Shown: positions 8,842 through 17,156, counted from the first letter of the stretch. The stretch: 64,000 nucleotides of DNA from Pseudanabaena sp. (GCA_003249015.1 QBLS01000002.1:62001-126000), one strand, 5' to 3'. Notes: a model not told the origin generated them from the sequence alone. Numbers and translations are program-made.

Positions 8842-8863
8842 CCCCTCTCCCACAGGAGAGGGG
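8842..8863. repeat. Short GC-rich hairpin between carA and raf1
   Basis: Perfect 9-bp stem CCCCTCTCC / GGAGAGGGG with a 4-base loop. The CCCTCTCCC motif also occurs at 23448-23547 in this window. There is no T-run, so it is probably a repeat fragment rather than an intrinsic terminator. Confidence 0.6.
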
Positions 8864-8888
8864 CTAAATATCCATTTACTAAAATATT

Positions 8889-9980
8889 ATGCCAACTCCC
8901 TTACCAACACTTCCCACTGATTCTGAAGGACTATTAAAACTTTTACGCCATAAGGAAGGAACTTGGGTGCAGTGGGGGCAAGCCTGCCAGATGCTACAAA
9001 AGATGGGAGAGAGTTCTCTCGCTATCTTTGAAAATACTGGATTTGAGCCAATCCAGCAAAATCAGATTGTGGTCGCCTCACAGGTCTATGCTAGTCTGAA
9101 AGCAGGCGCGGCTGCCGATATTGTGTTAGCGCACTTTGAGCAAAAAGGTAGCGACATTCTCAATGAGTTGCGTGTACTCAGTCAAGCAGAGAGGGTGACT
9201 ATGGCAACCTTTGTTCTAGAAAAAAATCTTGATGTTTTGGAAGCAAAGGATGTAATTAGAGCCATCAAGGAAGCTTCTTCAGTGGCAAATTTGCCAGAGG
9301 GTTTTACACGCCATCCAGGGGATGCAGTAGTGTTACAGATTTTGAAAGCGACGGAGGGTAAGATTGATCCCCAAGAGCGGACAAGACTGATTGCAAGGGG
9401 ATTGCGCTTTGCCCATAGTGAGAAGGCTAGAGCTTCGATTGAACGGCTACTAATGGACATGGCAAATCCTGTCAAGAAAAAAGCACCTAACTTGCCCAAT
9501 TTCCGCTACGACGATGAAGACAGTATTCCTCGGATTTTGCCAGTAGCGGGAAGGTTGCCACTGTCAGCGCAGCAGTTCCAATCTGTGACAAAAGTTACCC
9601 AACAATCTCCTTTTGGAATTGTCAACGCTGCGGATGCCGATGCTTGGGCAACTCTTCCAGGATGGTTTGTGGTTCATCAAGCGAGCGATGGTGTGGTTAT
9701 CGTATGTGACTCTGACACGTTGCAATCGACAATTAACGCTGAAGTAACCAGTTCAGTTCGCGATCGCGCTGAGGATATTTTGATGTTAGTCGATCGCGAT
9801 CAACGGGATTGGGATGAAAGCAGTTACTTTGCGATCGCTGATTCTGAGGGCAATCTCAAGTTTGCATGGTTTGAGACAGAACCAAATGTAGAAATTTTGG
9901 GTAAGGTGACATTAACTCTGCGTCCCAAGCGCTTCTTTGACGAGGAAGCCTCTAAGGACCGTTGGCAGTTTGAAGAGTAG
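8889..9980 (+). CDS. raf1: RuBisCO accumulation factor 1 (assembly chaperone)
   Basis: 363 residues, full length for Raf1. The N-terminal helical part (GLLKLLRHKEGTWVQWGQAC, then QVYASLKAGAA) and the C-terminal beta domain (RILPVAGRLPLSAQQFQSV, then LPGWFVVHQASDGVVIV) are in the expected order. Raf1 dimers bind RbcL dimers and drive RbcL8 assembly before RbcS joins. The gene sits 58 bases behind carA on the same strand, but a stem-loop lies between, so co-transcription is uncertain. rbcLS is not in view. Confidence 0.93.
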   Translation: MPTPLPTLPTDSEGLLKLLRHKEGTWVQWGQACQMLQKMGESSLAIFENTGFEPIQQNQIVVASQVYASLKAGAAADIVLAHFEQKGSDILNELRVLSQAERVTMATFVLEKNLDVLEAKDVIRAIKEASSVANLPEGFTRHPGDAVVLQILKATEGKIDPQERTRLIARGLRFAHSEKARASIERLLMDMANPVKKKAPNLPNFRYDDEDSIPRILPVAGRLPLSAQQFQSVTKVTQQSPFGIVNAADADAWATLPGWFVVHQASDGVVIVCDSDTLQSTINAEVTSSVRDRAEDILMLVDRDQRDWDESSYFAIADSEGNLKFAWFETEPNVEILGKVTLTLRPKRFFDEEASKDRWQFEE

Positions 9981-9983
9981 AGT

Positions 9984-10100
9984 TATAGCTGTCGCCAGTC
10001 TTGTTAACACACATAAAGCCCAATAAGCGAGTGGCAGAACTTTGTACCGCCACTCGTTTATTGGGCTTTGATTTTGCTCTAATACAATTGACTACAGCTA
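9984..10100. repeat. TAGCTGTC-type palindromic element
   Basis: Directly downstream of raf1. It contains a 21-bp stem (AAAGCCCAATAAGCGAGTGG... at 10015-10035 with its complement at 10049-10069, one mismatch). The outer sequence TATAGCTGTCGCCAGTCTTG recurs at 48621 with a different stem. The right end reads CTACAGCTA, so the outer ends are weakly inverted. Confidence 0.65.
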
Positions 10101-10166
10101 CCCGAAACCTTGAAAGCAGGTCAATCGAACTAAGTATAAATATTCACTTGCACAAATTTAATAGCG

Positions 10167-10213
10167 ACTAAGCAGCAAATAGCAGCGCTTCGTGTAGCTA
10201 TTTGCTGCTTAGT
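10167..10213. repeat. 17-bp perfect palindrome between raf1 and ycf34
   Basis: Arms ACTAAGCAGCAAATAGC (10167-10183) and its exact complement (10197-10213); the 13-base centre contains CGCTTCG. It lies between the convergent genes raf1 and ycf34 and could terminate transcription from both sides, though it lacks T-runs. Confidence 0.7.
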
Positions 10214-10239
10214 TAGGTTTAAGCGCTTAATTCCGAGTA

Positions 10240-10488
10240 TTAAGTGGGGACTAGCTCTCCTGGGCGTAACTTCATCCATTTGCCCATCTCTGCGACAAAG
10301 CTTTCACAACCCACTACATCCCACTCCATTTGAATATCTCCAGTATCTGTTCTGATATTCACATTCACAGTGGGCGAAAGTGCCTCAAAGTCTGGATACT
10401 CATTTAGATGCGGTTGCAGGTGCTGCGACTCGACGGCATGATAAGTAACACAGCGATCAACGTAGGTACAGTTAATACAAATGCACAT
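10240..10488 (-). CDS. ycf34: Ycf34-family protein
   Basis: 82 residues, matching the plastid/cyanobacterial Ycf34 family: starts MCICINCTYVDRCVTYHAVE and ends with CESFVAEMGKWMKLRPGE. The early cysteines (C2, C4, C7, C13) are a candidate Fe-S or metal site; Synechocystis Ycf34 has been described as an Fe-S protein affecting photosynthetic electron transport. Monocistronic on the minus strand, between palindromic elements on both sides. Confidence 0.92.
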   Translation of the reverse strand: MCICINCTYVDRCVTYHAVESQHLQPHLNEYPDFEALSPTVNVNIRTDTGDIQMEWDVVGCESFVAEMGKWMKLRPGELVPT

Positions 10489-10531
10489 AGCAGTTACCCC
10501 GATAGATATTAATATTTTACCTCCTGCCTGA

Positions 10532-10611
10532 GAATTAGTGGTGCAGGGCTCAGCCCTGCACCACTAATTCTTGGGTTTTATTTTGTACTAGCTAACTCTT
10601 GCTTTGCTATA
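10532..10611. repeat. TATAGC-type palindromic element with perfect 19-bp stem
   Basis: Perfect arms GAATTAGTGGTGCAGGGCT (10532-10550) and complement (10552-10570) around a single central C. The right flank, running through GTACTAGCTAACTCTTGC to GCTATA at 10611, is the same flank found (sometimes reversed) at 13323-13405, 31219-31332 and 33127-33221. It lies in the divergent ycf34/ndhO spacer. Confidence 0.75.
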
Positions 10612-10662
10612 CAATACTCACTAGAAGTTCTAAACCCTTAATAATTCTTTACGTCCAACACT

Positions 10663-10881
10663 ATGGCAATCAAGAAAGGTACGTCTGTTCGCGCAATTCG
10701 TGAAAAGCTAGAAAATAGTATTGAATCAACCGCCAATGATCCTCGCTGGTCTTCCTACTTATTTGAAACATGGGGTGAGGTATTGGACTTGAGAGGTGAC
10801 TATGTTCAGGTCAAGTTTGGTAAAGTTCCAACTCCTGTAATCTGGCTTCACAAAGATCAGTTGGAAGAACAAGCTGCTTAG
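10663..10881 (+). CDS. ndhO: NAD(P)H-quinone oxidoreductase subunit O
   Basis: 72 residues, normal NdhO length. It reads [19 protein letters not shown], then [17 protein letters not shown] and [19 protein letters not shown], the family pattern with its SH3-like fold. NdhO is a peripheral subunit of thylakoid NDH-1 at the ferredoxin-binding side, serving cyclic electron flow and respiration. It stands alone, divergent from ycf34. Confidence 0.93.
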   Translation: MAIKKGTSVRAIREKLENSIESTANDPRWSSYLFETWGEVLDLRGDYVQVKFGKVPTPVIWLHKDQLEEQAA

Positions 10882-10906
10882 AGTTTGTACGTAAGTAGCT
10901 AGACTA

Positions 10907-10957
10907 AATCCATAAAACTATTCCGCCTGCGTAGCAGGCGGAATAGTTTTATGGATT
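10907..10957. repeat. Perfect 24-bp palindrome between ndhO and cbiM
   Basis: Arms AATCCATAAAACTATTCCGC... (10907-10930) and exact complement (10934-10957) around a GTA loop, the centre reading CTGC-GTA-GCAG. GTAAGTAGCTAG just before it resembles the outer end of the AAGTAGCT-type elements. There is no U-run for a classical terminator. Confidence 0.8.
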
Positions 10958-11000
10958 ATATGAAAGCATTGTAGCTTCAGATCATCTATTGAGATAAATC

Positions 11001-11693
11001 ATGTTCGTACTTCCTATTCATTTAGCTCTACATATACCCGATGGCTACCTCAGTCTTCCTGTTAGTTTTGGCACAGGCGCGATCGCGATCATCTTGGTTG
11101 CACTTTCCCTAAATAGAGTTCAATCAGAATATAAGGAACGCACTGTTCCATTGATGGGAGTATGTGCTGCGTTTATCTTCGCCGCTCAAATGATTAACTT
11201 CCCAATTGTGGGTGGTACTTCTGGACATCTCATGGGTGGAACCTTGGCGGCTATTTTATTAGGACCTTGGGCTGGTTCCCTCGTTATGTCAGTAGTCTTT
11301 ATTGTGCAGACTGTAATGTTTCAGGATGGAGGGTTGACCGCTCTAGGGGCAAATATTACGATCATGGGATTAATTGGAACCTTTGGTGGTTACTATCTCT
11401 ATCAATTTATGCGATCGCTAGTTGGGCGTAATACTTGGTTAGGGATGAGCGTGGCAACTGCGATCGCTTCATGGACAAGTGTGGTCGTAGCTGCCTTTGT
11501 CTGTGCAATTCTCTTGGCTTGGTCGGACACGATTCCTTTGGCAGTAAGTATGACTGCAATGCTGTCTTGGCATTTGATGATTGGAATTGGTGAGGCTTTT
11601 ATCACTTTGTCAGTGATTAGTTTTATTTGGCGTACTCGCCCAGACCTAATTTACAACCCTTTACGCTCAGACTTAGACCAAGAGAAATCTTAA
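11001..11693 (+). CDS. cbiM: Cobalt/nickel ECF transporter substrate-capture protein
   Basis: 230 residues, about six membrane helices. It carries the family signature HIPDGYLSLPVS at its N-terminus and FPIVGGTSGHLMGGTLAAILLGPWAG in the second half. CbiM binds Co2+ and works with CbiN, CbiQ and the ATPase CbiO, none of which is next to it. The metal is probably needed for cobalamin, consistent with the B12-dependent reductase at 1 kb. Oddity: nine residues (MFVLPIHLA plus Leu) precede the His-Ile-Pro-Asp motif, which in most CbiM/NikM follows the initiator Met. No B12 riboswitch is visible upstream. The 3' end lies inside a palindrome. Confidence 0.9.
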   Translation: MFVLPIHLALHIPDGYLSLPVSFGTGAIAIILVALSLNRVQSEYKERTVPLMGVCAAFIFAAQMINFPIVGGTSGHLMGGTLAAILLGPWAGSLVMSVVFIVQTVMFQDGGLTALGANITIMGLIGTFGGYYLYQFMRSLVGRNTWLGMSVATAIASWTSVVVAAFVCAILLAWSDTIPLAVSMTAMLSWHLMIGIGEAFITLSVISFIWRTRPDLIYNPLRSDLDQEKS

Positions 11694-11727
11694 AAGAACT
11701 GCAAAGCAATTCTTTTAAGATTTCTCT
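11681..11727. repeat. 22-bp palindrome overlapping the cbiM stop codon
   Basis: Left arm 11681-11702 starts inside the last codons of cbiM and contains its TAA; right arm 11706-11727 is its complement with one mismatch; loop AAA, centre TGC-AAA-GCA. The right arm is thus an inverted copy of the gene's own 3' end. Confidence 0.8.
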
Positions 11728-11788
11728 GTTTTCGTAAATTAAGAACTAAGCAGCTTATTTTAGTCGCCACGCGATCTGGACAATCTGC

Positions 11789-12250
11789 TTAGTTACCAGG
11801 AGAGCTAGTTGCTGTTGGTGAGGGTGTTGCTGCTTTAGGAGTTGCGGCTGGCGTTGGGGTCGCTGTGACCGTGACGGCTGGAGCTGGAGCTACAGGCTGT
11901 ACAGTTGCCGCAGGAACGGTAATTTCAATCTTTGGTGTTGCTTGAGGAGATGCAGGGCTTACTTCTTTAATAGTAGTATTGTTCCGTTCGATGATTGTAG
12001 ACTTGTTTTCCTTTACCGTATCAACTTTGGGAGTGATGATCGTGGTCGGTGTCGGGCGACTATTGAGGAAGTAAGCGATCGCTCCTCCACCCAAAGCCAA
12101 GAATAGCAATAGAGCTACAATCACGGCACTAGAATTGCTATCATTGCTGACTCTGGTGGTTCGTTTTTCAGAAACACTGTATCCGTTGTCAGGAGTATTG
12201 GAAGTAGATGTAACTTTTCTAGTAACTTCTTGATCTTTCTCGTCAGACAT
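11789..12250 (-). CDS. Single-pass membrane protein with Pro/Thr/Ala-rich C-terminus
   Basis: 153 residues, no family recognised. Polar N-terminus of about 40 residues, one hydrophobic helix (SSAVIVALLLFLALGGGAIAYFL, about 41-63), then a low-complexity tail rich in Pro, Thr, Ala and Val (PAPAVTVTATPTPAATPK). The expected topology is a cytoplasmic N-terminus with the tail outside or in the periplasm. It is upstream of and in line with two small stress-type genes on the same strand (YeaQ-like, CsbD-like). Function unknown. Confidence 0.7.
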   Translation of the reverse strand: MSDEKDQEVTRKVTSTSNTPDNGYSVSEKRTTRVSNDSNSSAVIVALLLFLALGGGAIAYFLNSRPTPTTIITPKVDTVKENKSTIIERNNTTIKEVSPASPQATPKIEITVPAATVQPVAPAPAVTVTATPTPAATPKAATPSPTATSSPGN

Positions 12251-12284
12251 AAATTTTAAAATTCCATTAAGTTGGTTATAAAGT

Positions 12285-12319
12285 GCATGATGGACGGCGC
12301 AAAGCGCTGCCCATCATGC
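12285..12319. repeat. Imperfect 16-bp hairpin
   Basis: GCATGATGGACGGCGC (12285-12300), AAA loop, GCGCTGCCCATCATGC (12304-12319), three mismatches. Same GC-AAA-GC centre as the other palindromes. Confidence 0.6.
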
Positions 12320-12401
12320 TTGTAGCTCTCTCTTTGCCTAGTTAAGTCGTACTGATTCTTGCGATACAGCTTCAACTGGTGCAAAAACTTTGTGCAAAAT
12401 A

Positions 12402-12647
12402 CTATGCCGACTTGATCAGGCGTAAGCCCAAAAGAAGTACCACAGCGCCAATGGTGGCAACGATCAGACTACCGAGAAGTCCACTACCAGTAGCAACGCC
12501 AAAGGTACTAAACAAGAAACCACCGAGCAATGCGCCAATGACTCCGACAATGATGTTCCCCAATAAGCCAAAGCTGCTGCCCTTGACTAATTGCCCTGCG
12601 ATCCAGCCCGCAGCCATACCAATCAAAATAAACCAAACAAAATTCAT
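12402..12647 (-). CDS. GlsB/YeaQ/YmgE-family stress membrane protein
   Basis: 81 residues with three hydrophobic glycine-rich helices: MNFVWFILIGMAAGWIAGQL, then LLGNIIVGVIGALLGGFL and LLGSLIVATIGAVVLLLGL. This is the transglycosylase-associated / YeaQ family, inner-membrane proteins often induced by general stress; the molecular role is not known. It is flanked by the CsbD-like gene, another stress-associated family, which supports a shared role. A GGAGAT ribosome site precedes the start. Confidence 0.88.
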   Translation of the reverse strand: MNFVWFILIGMAAGWIAGQLVKGSSFGLLGNIIVGVIGALLGGFLFSTFGVATGSGLLGSLIVATIGAVVLLLGLRLIKSA

Positions 12648-12807
12648 AATTTTATCTCCATTATTGATCTCCTAAACTAATCCTTGAAAAGTTTATAAAC
12701 TTGAAGGTTTACTATCTAAATATCTAGAACAAAGGTTTAATTTTTTGATAATTATCTAGATATAAATATCAAAATAATTTGTAGATTAGCTATTTAGTCA
12801 AGCAAAT

Positions 12808-13065
12808 CTAATCAATAGCATTTTTGGCTTCTCTAGCCTTAGCTTTTACAGCATCAGCAACATCTTTAGCCTTTTCTTCAACAAGATTAGCGACATCTTT
12901 GGCTTTGTCTTTGACATCTTCAGATGCGTTACGAACGTCAGCCTCAACTTGCTTAGCCTGCCCTGAAGCTTGTCTTTCAGGATCTCCTGTGACATTACCT
13001 AAAGCTTCTTCAACCTTGCCCTCGATATCTTTGGCAGCGGCTTTAGCTCTTTCTTGTAAACTCAT
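12808..13065 (-). CDS. CsbD-family / LEA-like stress protein
   Basis: 85 residues. It begins MSLQERAKAAAKDIEGKVEEALGN and has GDPERQASGQAKQVEAD, the CsbD pattern, then an extended amphipathic helix of repeated KAKDVA/EKAKDVADAVKAK units reminiscent of group 3 LEA proteins. It is highly charged with no cysteines, so probably an intrinsically flexible protein made under stress. GGACATT lies before the ATG; transcription is likely separate from the gene downstream. Confidence 0.85.
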   Translation of the reverse strand: MSLQERAKAAAKDIEGKVEEALGNVTGDPERQASGQAKQVEADVRNASEDVKDKAKDVANLVEEKAKDVADAVKAKAREAKNAID

Positions 13066-13322
13066 AAATAATGTCCTTGATACTATTAGTTGATTCGGTT
13101 AAGAATTAAAAGAAAAAAGCAAATTCATCGCTTCTTTTCTAATATGTTTATTTTGGACTATTAGAAAAAATTATTCAACTACCTAAAGGAATAAGTTTTA
13201 GATATATGTCGATATGTAAATACTATTTGTTTCGATATAAATAGTTATATTAAGAATTAAATTGACTCAAATAATTGGCAATAGAAATGCAAAAAGTTAG
13301 CCAAAAATAGCCCTGCCTTAAA

Positions 13323-13405
13323 CTAGAAGATGAGTGGCGGCGCTTTGCGCCGCCACTCATCTTCTAGGGTTTTGATTTGTACTAGCTAACTCTTGCTTTG
13401 CTATA
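13323..13405. repeat. TATAGC-type palindromic element, reverse orientation
   Basis: Perfect 21-bp stem (CTAGAAGATGAGTGGCGGCG... at 13323-13343, TTT loop, complement 13347-13367), followed by the shared flank GATTTGTACTAGCTAACTC ending in GCTATA. It abuts the next element at 13405. The same stem occurs at 33167-33207 with a GAA loop. Confidence 0.75.
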
Positions 13406-13506
13406 AGTAGCTAGGCATAAGTAAACTAAAAACCTAGAAAGCTGTCCCACCCGCGTAGCGGGTGGGACAGCTTCTGGTTTTAAGTTTTAATTGTGGTGAG
13501 CTACTT
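13405..13506. repeat. AAGTAGCT-type palindromic element
   Basis: About 102 bp bounded by inverted ends AAGTAGCT and AGCTACTT. The central 16-bp perfect stem AAGCTGTCCCACCCGC / complement has a GTA loop. Related copies are at 38060-38150 and 63479-63584. With the preceding element it fills the spacer before the cyclase gene. Confidence 0.75.
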
Positions 13507-13522
13507 ATAGCTAAAAACTTTG

Positions 13523-16500
13523 TTACTTCTGGGATATTAGCCAATAGGTTTGCATTTCCCCTTTGCCTTTAACCTCGATCGCACCGCGTTGGTTTAGTTC
13601 AAATTTATGTTTGAGCAATTCGTAGGTTTCTTGAGTGACTTGGATTTTGCCAACTTCGCCGTGCGACTCCATGCGGCTTGCCACGTTCACAGTGTCACCC
13701 CATAGATCATAGATAAACTTTTGTGTACCAATTACCCCAGCAATCACAGCGCCTGTGTGAATACCGATGCGGATTTGCAGTTGTTTGCCTGTCAAATTGC
13801 GAAGTTCTGTTACCTTATTCACCATTTCTAGCGCCATAGACGCGATCGCTTCTGCATGATTCTCAGTCGGGACAGGGATGCCGCCCGCCACCATATAGGC
13901 ATCGCCAATCGTTTTAATTTTTTCTAAACCATAGGTTTCGCAGAGGGTATCAAAATTGGAAAAAATCAAATTGAGTAGATCCACTAAATCTTGGGGAGAA
14001 AGCTCCGATGAAATCTTAGTGAAGTTAACAATGTCCGCAAATAAAACTGTCACCGACTCAAAACTATCCGCAATCACTCCATGGGACTGCTTCAAGCGAT
14101 CGGCGATCGCCTTGGGCAAAATATTTAACAGTAGTCGTTCTGATTTCTCCTGCTCTATGTGCAGAGCTTCCTCAGCAAGCTTCCGTTGAGTAATGTCATC
14201 TAGTACTCCCAAGATGCCAATGGTTTTACCATCGGCATCAATAATCGGCAATTTACTGATATCGAGCCAGATTGATTGACCTTCCTTATCAGGATTGAGC
14301 TTGCGTTGAATGATATGCATCTCAGGGACATTGGAAGCCATGATTTGTTGATCATGTTGACGGAATGTATTGGCTAGCTGGGGATTGCCGATCAGGTCAT
14401 AGTCAGTTTTGCCCACTACACTTTCAGGGCTGTCTAGTTGAGCGTACATTGCCCAATTGCGATTACACCCCCTAAAGGTCAAGCTAGTATCCTTCCAAAA
14501 TATTTGCTGAGGGATGCTATCGATAATTAAACGTAAATAGGTTTGTTGTTCTTTTAAAGCTTGTTCGGCTTTTATTCTTGCCGTAATATCTTGAAAGCTC
14601 CAAACTCGACCGATGATCTGATCGCCTAGCCTTTGCGGACGCGAATAGCGATCAATAAATCGACCATCACTTAATTCCAGTAGATCGTAACTTTCTTGCT
14701 CTGGATGGCGGTAAACTTCCTGCGATCGCTGCATAAAACCATCAGGCTCACACATTAACTCCGCCAAAAATTCCAATCTCAAAGCATACTCGGACATTGC
14801 CAATACTTCTGGCGACAGCCCAAACATATCCACAAATTGCTGATTGTAGCTAGTAATATGTCCAGTCTGATCAACGGCCAAAATGCCATCTGCGATCGAC
14901 TCAAAGGTTGCTCTTTGTAAACTGAGAAATTCTTCTAAGGCAGACTCAATACGCTTCCTTTCAGTGATGTCAACACCAATTGATAGAATCTCAATCAGGC
15001 GATCGTCATCGTCTAAAATCGGGCGATTTGACCAAGAGATCCAGACTAGTTCACCGTCATTGCGTTGCACCTGCTCTTCTTGAAACATCTCCAACGCAGG
15101 ATTTTTAATACTACTGTCCATCCAACTCAAGAGATCACAGCTAGCTGTAACATCATTATCTTGACCAATTGCTTCCCTAATACTCTTACCAATTACTTCT
15201 GACTCATCGCCAAAGCCAAAGAAAGCTAATCCAAATTCATTAATAAATTTGATGATTCCCCCTGTATCCCTTCTTAAAATAATGCAGTTGGCGGCTTCGA
15301 CAAGGGTGCGATATTTAACCTCGCTGGTTTTGAGATCAGCAGTACGCTGTTCGACCCGCTTTTCTAGTTCTTCTTTGCTTTGAGCTAAAGCCGTAAACGA
15401 TATCTGTAACTGTTGCGCCATCTGATTAAAGGATTCGGCAAGAATTGATAATTCACGAACATTGGCAGTCTCAATTGGTCGATAAGGCTGTCCATTGGCG
15501 AGATCTGCCGAAATGGAGAGATTTGCTAATAAATGGGAAGCATCAATTAGTTTTTCTACGGGTTGGGCAATCCATTTAGATGTATAAAAGCCTGTCACAC
15601 TGGCAAAAACTAGGGCTAATAGGCATAAAACAATTGTGTTGCGAGTATTGATGTTAATGCGATCGCGAAAATCATCTTCCGATACCGCCACAATCAACAA
15701 CCAGTCCAGCCCCTCAACTGTCTGCAATCTCGTAATCTGCACATACTGAGTCACCCCATCTTTTTGCAACTGGATCTGCTGTTGATCAGGAATATTTTCA
15801 AGGTTGGCATAGCGCTGCTGAAGATTTTGCATCGCTAGGCGGAGTAGGGGATTTTGACTTTGAATAGCCGCAACTCGCTCTTGTCCCTCGATAGATGATA
15901 GGTATGGAGATTCATTAGTAGAGGTGGCGACTAGACTGCCAGACTTTTCGATGATAAAAGCCTGTCCCGTTTTGGCAATTTTCAGTTGCTTTAAAAAATC
16001 CCCTATTTGCGATAGGGTCAAGTCGATCGCTAATACACCTTGAAGATCTTGATCTCTATAAATTGGTAAAGAAGCCGTAATTCCCAAAATCGGACGGGAC
16101 GCAAATAAATAAATGGGACTCCAAGTGGTGCGCTTTGCCCTTATCGCCTGCTTATACCAAGGGCGATTGCGTGGGTCATAAATATTTACCTCGATTTTAT
16201 TAAGAACTTTGCCCGTATTGTCTAGACGATAGATTAATTTTTGAGGTAACTCATTGGCAAAAGACCCTAAAGCAAATTTTGGCAAGATTGACAGTAAATC
16301 AGGATCAGAGGAGCGATGCAGCAATAAATTACCGTTGCCTCGCTGTTCCACACCAATGAACTGCCCTTGGGGGTTGGCGGCATAGAAGAAATAAAGACTC
16401 CGAGATTGGCGCATCTGCTGCCAAAATAACTGCTCTAAGTTGTTCAGATTGTCTAGGGCAAAATTACCAACCTGCGCTGATGCCCCATGAGCTTGTAAAA

Positions 16501-16735
16501 CCTCCAATGGTGCATCAAAAAATCCCCGCACATGGGCTTCGATGGTATTGGTCACTTCTTGCCCAATCTGGGGTGCTAGCTCTTGAGTTGCCTCCCGTCC
16601 ATTTTGAATCGACAGCCAGCCTGTAATTCCCACAGCGGCGATCACCTGCGTCACAAATGGAACAATCAGCAATATCTTCAGAGAAAGCTGGCGATCGCGT
16701 TGTTTTTGATCTTCTGAGTGGGAGAGGACAGACAT
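13523..16735 (-). CDS. Receptor-type class III adenylate cyclase (dCache-HAMP-PAS-cyclase)
   Basis: 1070 residues. Order: membrane helix near 22-43; a large extracytoplasmic Cache-like sensor to about 360 (YFFYAANPQGQFIGVEQRG, YDPRNRPWYKQAIRAKRTTW, GVLAIDLTLSQI); second helix near 366-388; HAMP to about 447; three PAS/PAC units (about 475-600, 605-725, 735-860); C-terminal cyclase from about 880. Metal aspartates are in VLFADIVNFT and KTIGDAYMV; the Lys in LEKIKTIGD and the Asp in IYDLWGDTVNVASRM point to ATP rather than GTP. It should make cAMP in response to an external small ligand. No operon partner; palindromic elements lie downstream. The domain boundaries are estimates. Confidence 0.93.
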   Translation of the reverse strand: MSVLSHSEDQKQRDRQLSLKILLIVPFVTQVIAAVGITGWLSIQNGREATQELAPQIGQEVTNTIEAHVRGFFDAPLEVLQAHGASAQVGNFALDNLNNLEQLFWQQMRQSRSLYFFYAANPQGQFIGVEQRGNGNLLLHRSSDPDLLSILPKFALGSFANELPQKLIYRLDNTGKVLNKIEVNIYDPRNRPWYKQAIRAKRTTWSPIYLFASRPILGITASLPIYRDQDLQGVLAIDLTLSQIGDFLKQLKIAKTGQAFIIEKSGSLVATSTNESPYLSSIEGQERVAAIQSQNPLLRLAMQNLQQRYANLENIPDQQQIQLQKDGVTQYVQITRLQTVEGLDWLLIVAVSEDDFRDRININTRNTIVLCLLALVFASVTGFYTSKWIAQPVEKLIDASHLLANLSISADLANGQPYRPIETANVRELSILAESFNQMAQQLQISFTALAQSKEELEKRVEQRTADLKTSEVKYRTLVEAANCIILRRDTGGIIKFINEFGLAFFGFGDESEVIGKSIREAIGQDNDVTASCDLLSWMDSSIKNPALEMFQEEQVQRNDGELVWISWSNRPILDDDDRLIEILSIGVDITERKRIESALEEFLSLQRATFESIADGILAVDQTGHITSYNQQFVDMFGLSPEVLAMSEYALRLEFLAELMCEPDGFMQRSQEVYRHPEQESYDLLELSDGRFIDRYSRPQRLGDQIIGRVWSFQDITARIKAEQALKEQQTYLRLIIDSIPQQIFWKDTSLTFRGCNRNWAMYAQLDSPESVVGKTDYDLIGNPQLANTFRQHDQQIMASNVPEMHIIQRKLNPDKEGQSIWLDISKLPIIDADGKTIGILGVLDDITQRKLAEEALHIEQEKSERLLLNILPKAIADRLKQSHGVIADSFESVTVLFADIVNFTKISSELSPQDLVDLLNLIFSNFDTLCETYGLEKIKTIGDAYMVAGGIPVPTENHAEAIASMALEMVNKVTELRNLTGKQLQIRIGIHTGAVIAGVIGTQKFIYDLWGDTVNVASRMESHGEVGKIQVTQETYELLKHKFELNQRGAIEVKGKGEMQTYWLISQK

Positions 16736-16976
16736 ACAAAAGTTGTATGAAATTTGTATTTGTGTAGGACTTTGGCTATGTTGCCTATGATAATTTGATA
16801 TCTCGATAAAAGTGTAAATTCTAGACCCATTAGCTTATAAAACTCAAAAATTAATAAATAAACAGCTACTCCTTGCTCACCTAAAAGCTAGCATTGCGAC
16901 GCGAAGCACCATAACGCTGAGGTTGAAACTCGCACTGTACTTATCTGAAAATTGCAATATGTATAGCAATTTTAAA

Positions 16977-17152
16977 TATTTACTGATGTTACGTGGAAGG
17001 AATTCTTGCGATGGCGTAAGTCTAGGGCTGGCACGGGGGCACAGCCCCTACAAGATCTAAAATTTACAGGTAGGGGCAATCCCCCCGTGGTTGCCCTGTT
17101 ATGCTAGCAGCAAGAGGTTCATTATCTGAGTTCCACGTAACATCAGTATTTA
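16977..17152. mobile_element. MITE-like element with about 20-bp terminal inverted repeats
   Basis: Ends TACTGATGTTACGTGGAA at the left and its complement TTCCACGTAACATCAGTA at the right enclose about 140 bases with no gene. Inside is a common cyanobacterial GC-rich stem (GGCACGGGGGCACAGCCCC...GGGGCAATCCCCCCGTG). ATTT lies immediately outside both ends and is a candidate 4-bp target duplication. Non-autonomous; no transposase in the window. Confidence 0.75.
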
Positions 17153-17156
17153 GAAG

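Noticed and set aside
10885-11000. Cobalamin riboswitch before cbiM
   Set aside because: The 120-base leader is mostly a simple palindrome and lacks a recognisable B12-box.
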